Shown piece by piece: positions 7,730 through 15,898 of a stretch of 41,235 nt of DNA; positions within the stretch are counted from its first letter, which is position 1, and each line of letters opens with the position of its first letter. The stretch is taken from contig JAFQIA010000009.1 in the NCBI GenBank assembly GCA_017397725.1, positions 1-41,235 of the forward strand, written 5' to 3'. Source of the DNA: Clostridia bacterium. GTDB lineage: Bacteria > Bacillota > Clostridia > Monoglobales > Monoglobaceae. The notes under the pieces are model-generated. The model saw nothing but the letters and a program-made list of their open reading frames with translations, made no database searches and was not told the origin of the DNA. The translations under genes were made by a program, and so were the position numbers.

Positions 7730-8641
7730 TTAGACCTTTTTCCCATCGGGAAGCTGAACCAGAAGGATTGCCCCGAACATCAGGACACACCCCGAAATTT
7801 CGCGCAGGGTCAGGGCGCCGCCGGTCAGGTTCCAACCCAATGCAACCAGAATGACGGTTGTCAGGGTGGCGAATACCGATTCCAGACTCATCAGGATGGA
7901 GGCGGAGGTGGGGTCGGTATATTTTTGCCCCACAATTTGCAGGGTGTAAGCAACGCCGCAGGACATAATGCCTGAATAACCGATAGAGAGCCAGCAATCC
8001 AGAATGGGACCAAGCTCCGGTTCTTCAAACAGAAACATCCAGATGAGGTTTAACAGACCGCAGACAAAAAATTGCAGGCAAGCAAGCTTGACGCCATCCA
8101 CTTTGGGCGCAAAATGGTCAATGGCAAGGATGTGCCCCGCAAAGACCAAAGCACAAAGCAGGGTTAAGAGGTCGCCAATGTTGATTTCCAGAGAGGCATC
8201 CATACACATCAAGTAAAGACCGCCAAGGGCAATCAAAACCGAAAGCCAGATGACGGGACTTGCCTTTTTCCCGGTGAAAAGACCGATGATGGGGACAATC
8301 ACCATATAAAGCGCAGTGATGAAACCGGACTTTCCGGGGCTGGTGTAAATCATTCCCATAGTCTGCAGGGTGGTTGCGACGCATAAAAAGGTACCACAGA
8401 TAACCCCTGCAAGGAGAAGTTCTTTCTTCGTCTTTTGAATGGGAACGCCTTTTCTCTTTTTGGAATGGTCAAGGAAAAGAATGACCGGCACAAGAACGAC
8501 AGCACCCAGTATAGAGCGGATGCCGTTAAACACCACGGGAGAAATCAGTTCTACCCCCTTGCTTTGTGCGATAAAAGAAATGCCCCAGACCACCGAGGTC
8601 AGGAGTAATAAAAGGTTTCCTTTGAGCTTTTGTCTGTTCAC
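7730..8641 (-). CDS. DMT-superfamily transporter, EamA family
   Basis: A 303-residue protein with ten predicted membrane helices in two EamA repeats. The N-terminal LLLLLTSVVWGISFIAQ and the second-half GVAYTLQIVGQKYTDPTSAS followed by LESVFATL are characteristic of this drug/metabolite exporter family. The start is a GTG at 8641, with AGAGG nine bases upstream; a nearby ATG is out of frame. It has its own promoter and is transcribed toward nhaC in the same direction, with only the inverted repeat between them. The exported substrate cannot be told from sequence. Confidence 0.9.
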   Translation of the reverse strand: MNRQKLKGNLLLLLTSVVWGISFIAQSKGVELISPVVFNGIRSILGAVVLVPVILFLDHSKKRKGVPIQKTKKELLLAGVICGTFLCVATTLQTMGMIYTSPGKSGFITALYMVIVPIIGLFTGKKASPVIWLSVLIALGGLYLMCMDASLEINIGDLLTLLCALVFAGHILAIDHFAPKVDGVKLACLQFFVCGLLNLIWMFLFEEPELGPILDCWLSIGYSGIMSCGVAYTLQIVGQKYTDPTSASILMSLESVFATLTTVILVALGWNLTGGALTLREISGCVLMFGAILLVQLPDGKKV

Positions 8642-8674
8642 AATCCATTACCTCTTTTGACAAAATATGCTCTT

Positions 8675-8703
8675 ATTGTAGCGTTTTTTTTCTTTTGCGT
8701 CAA
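8675..8703 (-). promoter_or_regulatory. promoter of the EamA-family gene
   Basis: On the minus strand TTGACG (8698-8703), 17-bp spacer, TACAAT (8675-8680), about 35 bases upstream of the GTG start. Confidence 0.65.
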
Positions 8704-8732
8704 GGGAAAAGAAAAAATCAACCAAAGAGAGG

Positions 8733-8761
8733 TTGTTATTTCCTTTTTTCTATGGTATACT
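8733..8761 (+). promoter_or_regulatory. promoter of the MFS transporter gene
   Basis: TTGTTA (8733-8738), 17-bp spacer, TATACT (8756-8761). It is divergent from the EamA promoter, with about 30 bases between the two -35 boxes. Confidence 0.65.
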
Positions 8762-8796
8762 AACCCATAAATCGACAAAAGGGTAGGAGTAGTCCA

Positions 8797-10041
8797 ATGA
8801 ATCATCAAAAGAATTTTAAGCGAACCAAGCTGGCGTGTTATACGGCGTATTTTACCATGTCGTCTATCTTTTGTTTGCCACCGCTTTTGTTTGTTACCTT
8901 TCGTGAAATGTATGGGATTTCTTATACCCTGCTTGGGACGTTGGTGCTTATCAATTTTTGTACCCAGCTTTTGGTGGATTTGATTTTCAGCTTTTTTTCC
9001 AAGCACTTTTCGATACATACTATAGTGAAAACAATGCCGTTGATTACCTCGTTGGGTTTTTTGATTTATGCTATTGTTCCTGCCTTGTTTCCCGGATATG
9101 CTTATGTAGGTCTGGCGGTGGGGACGGTGATATTTTCTGTTTCAGCCGGACTTTCGGAGGTACTACTAAGCCCGATTATTGCGGCAATTCCCTCGGAGAA
9201 TCCCCAACGGGATATGAGCGCGCTCCATTCCCTTTATGCCTTTGGGGTGTTTACCTTTGTGACGGTCAGCACCTTGTTTTTGAAGATATTTGGAACACAA
9301 AACTGGATATATCTGGCGATAATACTTGGACTTTTTCCCATCCTTTCGTCGGTGTTGTTCTTTCTCTCGCCGATGCCGGATATGAATCAAGCAGAAGGAT
9401 CCTCCGGTGCCAAACCAACAACCCGAAAGGGATTTGGGATTGCCCTTTGTGTTGCGTGTATCTTCTTTGGAAGTTGCGCAGAAAATGTGATGTCCAATTG
9501 GATTTCCAGCTATCTGGAAAGCGCGTTGCAGCTGGACAAAACGCTGGGTGATATTCTTGGAGTGGCAATGTTTGCAGTGCTCCTTGGCTTTGCCAGAATC
9601 TCCTATGCAAAGTATGGCAAAAACATTTCTGCGGTTCTGCTTGGGGGGATGATTGGTGCGTCAGTTTGTTATCTGGTGGTCAGCATTTCCTCCAATATGG
9701 TGGTGGCGCTTGCCGCTTGCATCCTTACGGGACTATTTACCTCGATGCTGTGGCCGGGAACCTTGATTATGATGGAAGAAAATATCCCCGGCGTGGGGGT
9801 TGCGGCATATGCCCTGATGGCTGCCGGCGGTGATTTGGGGGCATCTGTGGCACCGCAGCTGATGGGTATTGTGGTGGATACCGTTTCGGCAAGTGAATTT
9901 GCCGCAAGAATTGCACCTGTGCTGCAGCTTTCCGCAGAACAAATCGGCATGAAAGCCGGAATGCTTATCAGTGCTATTTTCCCGATTCTAGGGACGATTC
10001 TGTTGCTTTTTATTTTTCAATATTTTAAGAAAAAAAGCTGA
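8797..10041 (+). CDS. MFS transporter
   Basis: The 414-residue product has about twelve hydrophobic helices with a central cytoplasmic loop near residues 195-210 (a hydrophilic Gln-Ala-Glu-Gly-Ser-Ser stretch). The overall pattern, with LHSLYAFGVF in the first half and GLFTSMLWPGTLIMMEENIP in the second, resembles sugar-type major facilitator carriers related to FucP. GGAG lies upstream of the ATG. It stands alone between two promoters; the substrate is unknown. Confidence 0.85.
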   Translation: MNHQKNFKRTKLACYTAYFTMSSIFCLPPLLFVTFREMYGISYTLLGTLVLINFCTQLLVDLIFSFFSKHFSIHTIVKTMPLITSLGFLIYAIVPALFPGYAYVGLAVGTVIFSVSAGLSEVLLSPIIAAIPSENPQRDMSALHSLYAFGVFTFVTVSTLFLKIFGTQNWIYLAIILGLFPILSSVLFFLSPMPDMNQAEGSSGAKPTTRKGFGIALCVACIFFGSCAENVMSNWISSYLESALQLDKTLGDILGVAMFAVLLGFARISYAKYGKNISAVLLGGMIGASVCYLVVSISSNMVVALAACILTGLFTSMLWPGTLIMMEENIPGVGVAAYALMAAGGDLGASVAPQLMGIVVDTVSASEFAARIAPVLQLSAEQIGMKAGMLISAIFPILGTILLLFIFQYFKKKS

Positions 10042-10052
10042 TGAAATTATAC

Positions 10053-10081
10053 TTGCAATCATTCCTGATTTCGGTTATAAT
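10053..10081 (+). promoter_or_regulatory. promoter of the TAXI-TRAP transporter genes
   Basis: TTGCAA (10053-10058), 17-bp spacer, TATAAT (10076-10081), directly behind the MFS stop and 38 bases before the binding-protein start. Confidence 0.75.
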
Positions 10082-10118
10082 GGAACAAAATACTTCAAAA
10101 TTAAAGGAGGTTTTTCAA

Positions 10119-11078
10119 ATGAAAAGAATTTTAGCTATGGTATTGGCAATGGTGATGCTGGTTGCATTGTCGGCATGTGGCGGCTCTGCCGGCGGAAAGA
10201 TGACCATGGGTACCGGTGGTACAGCAGGTACTTATTATGGTTATGGCGGCGTACTTGGCCAGTACATAAAAAACAATGCAGGAATTAACGTAACGGTTGT
10301 TTCTACCGATGGTTCCAAGGCAAACATTCAGGGCATCGATGCAGGCAACTATCAGCTGGGTACCGTACAGTCTGATGTTATGTCTTACGCTTGGGAGGGA
10401 ACCCGTTCCTTTGAGAAGGAAGGAAAGATTGCTTCCTTCCGTACCGTTGCAGGTCTGTATGCTGAGGCTGTACAGCTTGTAACTATGAAACCGGAAATTA
10501 AGAGCGTTGCTGATTTGAAGGGCAAGGCGGTTTCTATCGGTGCTCCCGGTTCCGGTGTATACTTCAACGCAATCGATGTGTTGACTGCAGCAGGACTTAC
10601 TGAGGCTGACATCAATGCACAGTATCAGTCCTTTGCAGACAGTGCAGACGCACTCAAGGACGGCAAAATCGATGCTGCATTCATCGTGGCAGGACCTCCC
10701 ACTCCGGCGATTACCGAACTGTGCACCACCAATAGTGCATATCTGGTTCCCATTGACGGAGAGATTGCAGATGCTTTGATGGCAGCTTGCCCGTTCTATA
10801 CCTCTCATGTGATTCCTGCAGGAACCTATGCAGGACAGACTGAGGATGTGAAGACTGTTACCGTAAAGGCAACCCTGATTGTCAATGCGGATGCAGCAGA
10901 GGAAGATGTTTACAAGCTGACCGCTGCAATCTTTGACAATGCAGAGGCAATTACCGCTGAGAACGCAAAAGGTGCAGAACTCAGCATCGAAAATGCAACT
11001 GGTGGTATGACTGTTCCCTTCCATCCGGGTGCTGCAAAATACTTTGCGGAAAAAGGTGTCGAAGTAGCAGTCGACTAA
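10119..11078 (+). CDS. TAXI-family TRAP transporter solute-binding lipoprotein
   Basis: A 319-residue lipoprotein. The signal peptide ends in the lipobox LSAC with lipidated Cys20, followed by a short glycine/serine linker. The mature part begins MGTGGTAGTYYGYGGVL, the hallmark of TAXI (TRAP-associated extracytoplasmic immunogenic) receptors, and continues with STDGSKANIQGI, LKGKAVSIGAPGSG and a C-terminal PFHPGAAKYF. It captures a small anion, often glutamate or a related carboxylate in this family, and passes it to the membrane subunit encoded next. The ATG at 10119 has a perfect AAAGGAGG upstream. Codon use is strongly biased as in a highly expressed protein. Confidence 0.95.
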   Translation: MKRILAMVLAMVMLVALSACGGSAGGKMTMGTGGTAGTYYGYGGVLGQYIKNNAGINVTVVSTDGSKANIQGIDAGNYQLGTVQSDVMSYAWEGTRSFEKEGKIASFRTVAGLYAEAVQLVTMKPEIKSVADLKGKAVSIGAPGSGVYFNAIDVLTAAGLTEADINAQYQSFADSADALKDGKIDAAFIVAGPPTPAITELCTTNSAYLVPIDGEIADALMAACPFYTSHVIPAGTYAGQTEDVKTVTVKATLIVNADAAEEDVYKLTAAIFDNAEAITAENAKGAELSIENATGGMTVPFHPGAAKYFAEKGVEVAVD

Positions 11079-11080
11079 AT

Positions 11081-11135
11081 CAAAAGGCGCAAAGCTTTTG
11101 GCTGCGGCGGAGGAAGTTTCGTCGCAGCCATTTTA
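11081..11135 (+). terminator. intergenic hairpins between binding protein and permease
   Basis: Two inverted repeats follow the binding-protein stop: CAAAAG/CTTTTG (11081-11086/11095-11100) and GGCTGCG/CGCAGCC (11100-11106/11123-11129), the second followed by ATTTTAA. The short T run suggests a leaky terminator or a 3'-protecting stem, which would let the binding protein be made in excess over the permease, as is usual for transporter operons. Confidence 0.6.
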
Positions 11136-11159
11136 ATGACACCCCAAGGAGGAGAGTAA

Positions 11160-13097
11160 ATGATTTTCAACAGAAAAAAGGAGGCGGACGTTCCCGAGGT
11201 TATGGACTTAGATGCAGTGATGCAAAAGTTTGACCGGGAATCCAATGTCCGTATCTGGGAAGGGAAAGCCAAAATATTGGTGAACTGCATTTTGGCAATC
11301 TTTTCTTTGTTTTGTATCTATGTAACCCTTTTTGCTACCTGGCTTGAGGAACTTCGGTTGACCACCTTTGTGGCGTTTATTGTGTTCCTTGCCTATCTTG
11401 TTTACCCTGCCAGAAAGGGAAAACAAAAAGTGAACTTTATACCCTGGTATGATGTTCTTTTGATGCTGTGTGGCACCGGTGCATTTGTGTATTATGCGGC
11501 CAATGCAATGACTATCATCCAGCAGGGTAGCCATTTTGCGTGGTATCAGATTATCATTGGGATTTTGGGTATTCTCTCTTTGGCAGAGGCGTGCAGACGT
11601 AGTGTGGGACTGCCTATTGTTATTGTGGCAGGTTGCTTTGTGTTATACGCACTTGTTTGGGGACTCTCCAACCCCACCCTTTGGGGAAAGCTCAATTATA
11701 TCGTCCATTATTTGTTCTACGGAAAAGAAGGTGTGCTTTCCACCCCCATCAATGTTTGTTCCAAATTTATTGTGGTATTCATTATTTTCGGTGCCTTTTT
11801 GGAACGTACCGGGATTGCAGACTTCTTTATCAATATCTCTAACGCAGTAGTCGGCGGTTTTTCCGGCGGTCCTGCCAAGGTGGCGGTTGTTGCCAGTGCC
11901 TTTGAGGGTATGGTTTCCGGTTCCTCGGTTGCAAACACCGTAGGCTCCGGTTCGGTTACCATTCCGTTGATGAAGAAGACCGGCTACAAGCCGGAGTTTG
12001 CAGCAGCCGCGGAGGCTTCTGCCTCCACAGGCGGTCAGATTATGCCACCGATTATGGGCGCGGCAGCCTTTTTGATGGCAGACTATATCGGTGTACCTTA
12101 CAGTAACATTGTGGTACGTGCCATCCTGCCTGCGGTGTTGTATTTTGCCGGTGTGTTTATCACTGTGCATCTGGAAGCAAAAAAAGAGGGCTTGCGGGGA
12201 CTCAGCCGTGAGGAATTGCCTCGGTTTATCCCGCTGTTGAAGAAGTCCTATTTGCTGATTCCGCTCATTCTGCTGATTTATCTTGTCAGTATCACCCAAC
12301 GTTCCATTCAGTATGCGGCAGCTATTGCGATTGTAGCGGCGATTGTGGTAAGTGCGTTCAACAAAGAAAACCGTATTACTCCCAAACGCATCTGGGAGGC
12401 ACTGGCGGCAGGCGGTCAGGGAATGATTGCAGTTGCGGCGGCTTGCGGCGTTGCCGGAATGATTGCAGGTACCATCACTATGACCGGACTTGCAAATATG
12501 ATGATTAACGGCATCGTCACCCTTGCGGGTAATCAGGTCATCATTGCGCTGTTCTTGACTATGCTCTGTTGTATCGTTCTGGGAATGGGCGTACCCACCA
12601 CTGCAAACTACTGTATTATGGCGGCAACCTGTGCACCGATTCTGGTGCGGATGGGTGTTCCGGCAGTTGCGGCACACTTCTTTGTGTTCTACTTTGGTAT
12701 TGTTGCGGATTTGACCCCGCCGGTTGCTCTGGCGTCTTATGCCGGCGCGGCAATCGCGCAGGCAAACCCCATGAAGACGGCGATCACCTCCACCAAGCTT
12801 GCCATTGGCGCATTTATCGTGCCTTATGTGTTTGCGCTCAATCCGGCAATGCTCTTTATTGACACCACCGCTTGGGAGGTTGTTTTGATTTGCATCACCT
12901 CGCTGATGGGAATTTTTGCAGTTTCTGCCTCGTTGGAGGGGTATTTGATGTACCGGATGCCTTGGTATCAGCGAATCATCAGTTTGGCAGGCGGTCTTCT
13001 TTTGATTTATCCCGGTGTTGTTACTGATACCATAGGTATTTGTCTGGTGGTTGTGGTGCTGGCGTTGCAGCTTTTAAGCAGAAAAAAAGCAGCGTAG
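11160..13097 (+). CDS. TRAP transporter fused permease (4TM-12TM, TAXI type)
   Basis: The 645-residue membrane protein fuses the small DctQ-like and large DctM-like TRAP subunits, the usual arrangement for TAXI systems. The N-terminal 180 residues contain the small-subunit helices; the rest has the DctM signatures GGFSGGPAKVAVVASAFEGM, SGSSVANTVGSGSVTIP and ASASTGGQIMPPIMGAAAF, then LGMGVPTTANY and VADLTPPVALASYAGAAIA. It should import the solute bound by the lipoprotein upstream using an ion gradient. AAGGAGGAGAG lies before the ATG. The four-part layout (promoter, receptor, hairpin, permease) is typical. Confidence 0.95.
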   Translation: MIFNRKKEADVPEVMDLDAVMQKFDRESNVRIWEGKAKILVNCILAIFSLFCIYVTLFATWLEELRLTTFVAFIVFLAYLVYPARKGKQKVNFIPWYDVLLMLCGTGAFVYYAANAMTIIQQGSHFAWYQIIIGILGILSLAEACRRSVGLPIVIVAGCFVLYALVWGLSNPTLWGKLNYIVHYLFYGKEGVLSTPINVCSKFIVVFIIFGAFLERTGIADFFINISNAVVGGFSGGPAKVAVVASAFEGMVSGSSVANTVGSGSVTIPLMKKTGYKPEFAAAAEASASTGGQIMPPIMGAAAFLMADYIGVPYSNIVVRAILPAVLYFAGVFITVHLEAKKEGLRGLSREELPRFIPLLKKSYLLIPLILLIYLVSITQRSIQYAAAIAIVAAIVVSAFNKENRITPKRIWEALAAGGQGMIAVAAACGVAGMIAGTITMTGLANMMINGIVTLAGNQVIIALFLTMLCCIVLGMGVPTTANYCIMAATCAPILVRMGVPAVAAHFFVFYFGIVADLTPPVALASYAGAAIAQANPMKTAITSTKLAIGAFIVPYVFALNPAMLFIDTTAWEVVLICITSLMGIFAVSASLEGYLMYRMPWYQRIISLAGGLLLIYPGVVTDTIGICLVVVVLALQLLSRKKAA

Positions 13098-13114
13098 TGT
13101 AAAAGGAGAAAGTT

Positions 13115-13645
13115 ATGCAAGTATTGTCTTATGTGTTAAGCCTTTTGGGTTTGGCATCGATGATTTGTGCCTCCTTGGTCAAAGGCGAAAAAATGAAAAC
13201 CATTCTTTTTCTGGTTTTCTGCGGAAACGTTTTGGTGGCTACAAGCTATCTTCTTGGTGGCAGCGGCATCAATGGTGCGGCGGCGTGCTATCTGGGCGGA
13301 TTACAAACCTTAATCAATTACTTCTTTGATTCCAAGAATAAGCCGCTCCCCCGTTGGCTGATTGCTTGCTATGCAGTGGCAATCATTGTGCTTAACATCT
13401 GGGTTGCAGGCGGTGTTTCGGCACTGGGTATTCTGGTGATTGTGGCATCCCTCACCTTTATCCTGTGTATCGGACAAAAAAGTGGCGCCAAGTACCGGTT
13501 CTGGACCCTTGTCAATATGTCCCTTTGGTGTATTTATGACATTCTTTCCCAATCCTACAGCGTGCTGATTACCCATATTGTTCAGCTTGGATTTGCGTTG
13601 GTTGGAATGTTGATTCACGATCGGAAAAAAGAAATTACAATATAG
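13115..13645 (+). CDS. YgjV-family inner membrane protein
   Basis: A 176-residue, six-helix membrane protein. The GNVLVATSYLLGGSGINGAA stretch, the following LGGLQTLINYFFD and FWTLVNMSLWCIYDIL match the YgjV (Imp_YgjV) family, whose function is not established. AAAGGAGAAAG precedes the ATG. It starts 17 bases after the TRAP permease and 14 bases before the next gene, so it is probably in the same transcript; a link with the transporter is possible but unproven. Confidence 0.82.
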   Translation: MQVLSYVLSLLGLASMICASLVKGEKMKTILFLVFCGNVLVATSYLLGGSGINGAAACYLGGLQTLINYFFDSKNKPLPRWLIACYAVAIIVLNIWVAGGVSALGILVIVASLTFILCIGQKSGAKYRFWTLVNMSLWCIYDILSQSYSVLITHIVQLGFALVGMLIHDRKKEITI

Positions 13646-13659
13646 AAGGAGTTTTTACT

Positions 13660-14280
13660 ATGAGAATTTTATTCCAAGGTGATTCGATTACAGATGCCCA
13701 TCGTTCCAGAGAGGACGATTCCCTGATTGGTATCGGCTATCCCTTGTTGGTTACTTCAGAATTGGGTTTTGCCGAGCCGGGCAACTATGAATTTTTGAAT
13801 CGGGGTATCGGCGGCAATCGCAGTGTGGATGTGTATGCCCGTATCAAAAATGACATCATCAACCTGAAACCGGATGTAATGAGCATTTTGATGGGCGTCA
13901 ATGATGTATGGCATGAGTTTCACGACAATCCCAATGGTATTGACGCAGAGAAATTTTACAAGATTTATGATCTGTTGATTGAGGAGGTCAAGGCGGCACT
14001 TCCCAACATCAAGATTATGATCATGGAACCCTTTTCCCTCAAAGGTTTTGGTAATGAAGCTTATTGGGAAACCTTTGATAAGGAAGTAAGAATGCGTGCT
14101 CAAATGGCAAAAAAGATTGCAGAAAAATACAATCTACCCTTCATTCCTTTGCAGGAAGGCTTCGATGACCTGACAGAGAAGGCAGACGCAAGTTATTGGT
14201 TGGGCGATGGCGTGCATCCTACCGCTATGGGTCACGAATTCATTAAAAACGAATGGATGAAGGCATTCAAAGCGTTATAA
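13660..14280 (+). CDS. SGNH/GDSL-family hydrolase
   Basis: The 206-residue protein carries all four SGNH blocks: FQGDSITDA with nucleophile Ser9 (block I), NRGIGGNRS (block II glycine), LMGVNDVWHEF (block III asparagine) and LGDGVHPTAMGHEF (block V Asp and His). No signal peptide is present, so it acts in the cytoplasm. Such enzymes remove acetyl or acyl esters, often from sugars or cell-wall fragments. A purine-rich AGAAGGAG site precedes the ATG. It follows the TRAP/YgjV genes in one direction and is followed by a lipoprotein gene. Confidence 0.9.
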   Translation: MRILFQGDSITDAHRSREDDSLIGIGYPLLVTSELGFAEPGNYEFLNRGIGGNRSVDVYARIKNDIINLKPDVMSILMGVNDVWHEFHDNPNGIDAEKFYKIYDLLIEEVKAALPNIKIMIMEPFSLKGFGNEAYWETFDKEVRMRAQMAKKIAEKYNLPFIPLQEGFDDLTEKADASYWLGDGVHPTAMGHEFIKNEWMKAFKAL

Positions 14281-14305
14281 GATGGAAACGAAAGGCGGTA
14301 GGGTT

Positions 14306-14905
14306 ATGAAAAAGGCTTTCAAACAGCTTATCAGTATTTGCTTGATTGGTATCCTGATGATTAGTGTAACCGGCTGCGGAGCAGAAGACGGGGCAACCAA
14401 AGCCTTGGAAGAAATGATGCAGGCGCTCAAAAGCGGTGACAAAAGCAGGGTGCAGAGCTATTATGACATCGAGGCACTGCTCAGCAAGGTTGTGTCGGAT
14501 AATAAAGGGGAATTGGAAACCGAGATTCTCAGAATAATGAACCGGATGCAGTACCAGATTTTGTCCGCGGAACAAGAAGAGGACGGCAGAGTGAAAATTT
14601 CTGCTGAAATCGTCAGCCTTGACAATGCCGAGGTGATGAACCGCTTTTTGGAAAAGGTGATGGCAATGGTTGCATCCAATGAGTATCAGATGCAGCTTCC
14701 CAATATGAAACGGGAAACCTATCAAGGCTTGCTGGTACAACAATTACTGGATGTTCTGGCGGCAGATGATATCCCTTCCGTCAAGGAAACTGTGGAAATT
14801 ATGATGGTAAAGGATTCCGGAATATGGAAGATGGACCGTAGCGAAGAGACCTTTCTTGACAGCCTGTTCGGAAGCTTTGCCAATGCAATCGTTTCTTTGG
14901 TATAA
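14306..14905 (+). CDS. lipoprotein of unknown function (NTF2-like fold possible)
   Basis: A 199-residue lipoprotein: signal peptide MKKAFKQLISICLIGILMIS, lipobox SVTGC with Cys24, then a domain of about 170 residues rich in charged helices. The early pattern (ALEEMMQALKSGDKSRVQSY) and the C-terminal short strands with IWKMD resemble small extracytoplasmic lipoproteins with an NTF2/DUF4878-type fold, but the match is weak. The ATG at 14306 is preferred over an in-frame upstream ATG at 14282 because it starts a proper signal peptide. A strong terminator follows, so it ends this gene group. Confidence 0.8.
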   Translation: MKKAFKQLISICLIGILMISVTGCGAEDGATKALEEMMQALKSGDKSRVQSYYDIEALLSKVVSDNKGELETEILRIMNRMQYQILSAEQEEDGRVKISAEIVSLDNAEVMNRFLEKVMAMVASNEYQMQLPNMKRETYQGLLVQQLLDVLAADDIPSVKETVEIMMVKDSGIWKMDRSEETFLDSLFGSFANAIVSLV

Positions 14906-14910
14906 CTTCA

Positions 14911-14947
14911 AAATCTCTTGCATAAAAATATGCAAGAGATTTTTTTG
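14911..14947 (+). terminator. intrinsic terminator
   Basis: A 13-bp stem, AATCTCTTGCATA with its complement, across an AAA-type loop and followed by TTTTTTT. It separates the lipoprotein gene from tspO. The A tract on the other side means it could also act in reverse. Confidence 0.92.
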
Positions 14948-14976
14948 TTTTAAATTTTCAAAGGGAGCGATTATTT

Positions 14977-15444
14977 ATGTTTCAAACCATTCATTTGCGA
15001 AAACTGCTTGGCAGTATTGCCCTGACCCTTGGAACAGGTTTTTTGTCCGGACTTTTATCCGGAGGGCAGGCAGGTCTGTATCAGGAACTGAACCAACCGC
15101 CTCTTTCCCCGCCGGGTTGGGTGTTTGGTATCGTCTGGACAATCCTTTATATTTTGATGGGGATTTCGTTTTATCTTGTCAAAAATACACCCGGCGACCA
15201 CGATGGTGCAGAAAAGGCGTTTATCCTGCAACTGTTTTTGAATTTCTGCTGGCCGATTCTCTTTTTTGGGTTAAAGTTGTATTGTTTCTCGGTGCTTTGG
15301 CTGGTGCTTTTGGTTTTGGCAATCATTGTTACCATCATTCTGTTCTATCGGGTGAATAAGCTGGCAGCGTGGTTGCTGATTCCTTATCTGCTCTGGTGCC
15401 TTTTTGCCACTTATTTGAACATCGGAGTCTGCGTGCTGAACTGA
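14977..15444 (+). CDS. tspO: TspO/MBR-family protein
   Basis: The 155-residue, five-helix membrane protein carries the TspO signatures: LNQPPLSPPGWVFGIVWTIL between helices 1 and 2, LFLNFCWPILFF in helix 3, and LIPYLLWCLFATYLN in helix 5 where the family has WxxxAxxLN. TspO proteins bind porphyrins and sterol-like ligands and are tied to stress and redox responses. AAAGGGAGCG is the ribosome site. The last 34 bases overlap the end of the convergent DUF2508 gene. Confidence 0.93.
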   Translation: MFQTIHLRKLLGSIALTLGTGFLSGLLSGGQAGLYQELNQPPLSPPGWVFGIVWTILYILMGISFYLVKNTPGDHDGAEKAFILQLFLNFCWPILFFGLKLYCFSVLWLVLLVLAIIVTIILFYRVNKLAAWLLIPYLLWCLFATYLNIGVCVLN

Positions 15445-15737
15445 TCTTTGAAATCCCTTGGCTGATAGCCGAGTGCTTTGATTCTGCGGAGGATGTTGTC
15501 ATACTGGCTCTGGGCGGTCTGCATTTGAAAAATACAAACATCCACCGCCTTTGGCTCGGACAAATATCCAAAATTATTAAGGGCAGTTTGTAATTGTTGT
15601 TGTGCGCCAAAAAGCTCGGACATAAGATAGTGGTATTCCGCTTTCTGGGCAAGCAGTTTCCTTTTTTCCTCTTGTTTCATACGGGCGGACAGAGAAATTG
15701 GTTTTGTAAGACGGACAGATGCAGTATCAGCTTGCAT
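15411..15737 (-). CDS. DUF2508 (YaaL-like) family protein
   Basis: A 108-residue soluble, helical protein. The core (ELFGAQQQLQTALNNFGYLS, then EPKAVDVCIFQMQTAQSQYD and NILRRIKALG) follows the DUF2508 pattern seen in Bacillus YaaL and clostridial homologues, function unknown. The ATG at 15737 is chosen because AAGGAG lies seven bases upstream; the ATG two codons earlier touches that site. Its C-terminal tail runs into the 3' end of tspO on the other strand. The N-terminal 30 residues before the core are an extension not needed for the domain. Confidence 0.75.
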   Translation of the reverse strand: MQADTASVRLTKPISLSARMKQEEKRKLLAQKAEYHYLMSELFGAQQQLQTALNNFGYLSEPKAVDVCIFQMQTAQSQYDNILRRIKALGYQPRDFKDQFSTQTPMFK

Positions 15738-15762
15738 AAGCATACTCCTTTCAAAAGAAGAT

Positions 15763-15786
15763 AAGGCAGAGCGGAGGCTCTGCCTT
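15763..15786. other. perfect hairpin in the DUF2508 leader
   Basis: AAGGCAGAG (15763-15771), 6-nt loop, CTCTGCCTT (15778-15786). In the minus direction it sits in the untranslated leader of the DUF2508 gene and is followed by ATCTTCTTTT. In the plus direction it is followed by a poor T tract and could stop read-through from tspO. The role is undecided. Confidence 0.6.
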
Positions 15787-15812
15787 TATTATTGGTAAAA
15801 ATTTTTCTTGTA

Positions 15813-15864
15813 TTCACAAAATTTTCATACATTCCTTGTAATTTATGATAAAATAGGTTATGAT
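15813..15864 (+). promoter_or_regulatory. two-component system promoter with 11-bp-phased direct repeats
   Basis: TTGTAA (15836-15841), 17-bp spacer, TATGAT (15859-15864). Directly upstream lie TTCACA (15813-15818) and TTCATA (15824-15829), exactly 11 bp apart. These match the TT(A/C/T)A(C/T)A-N5 repeat bound by PhoP-type OmpR-family regulators. The same repeats occur before htrA, suggesting autoregulation. Confidence 0.65.
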
Positions 15865-15898
15865 AGAGCCAATACCAAGGAGAAAAGGTGGGAATACT

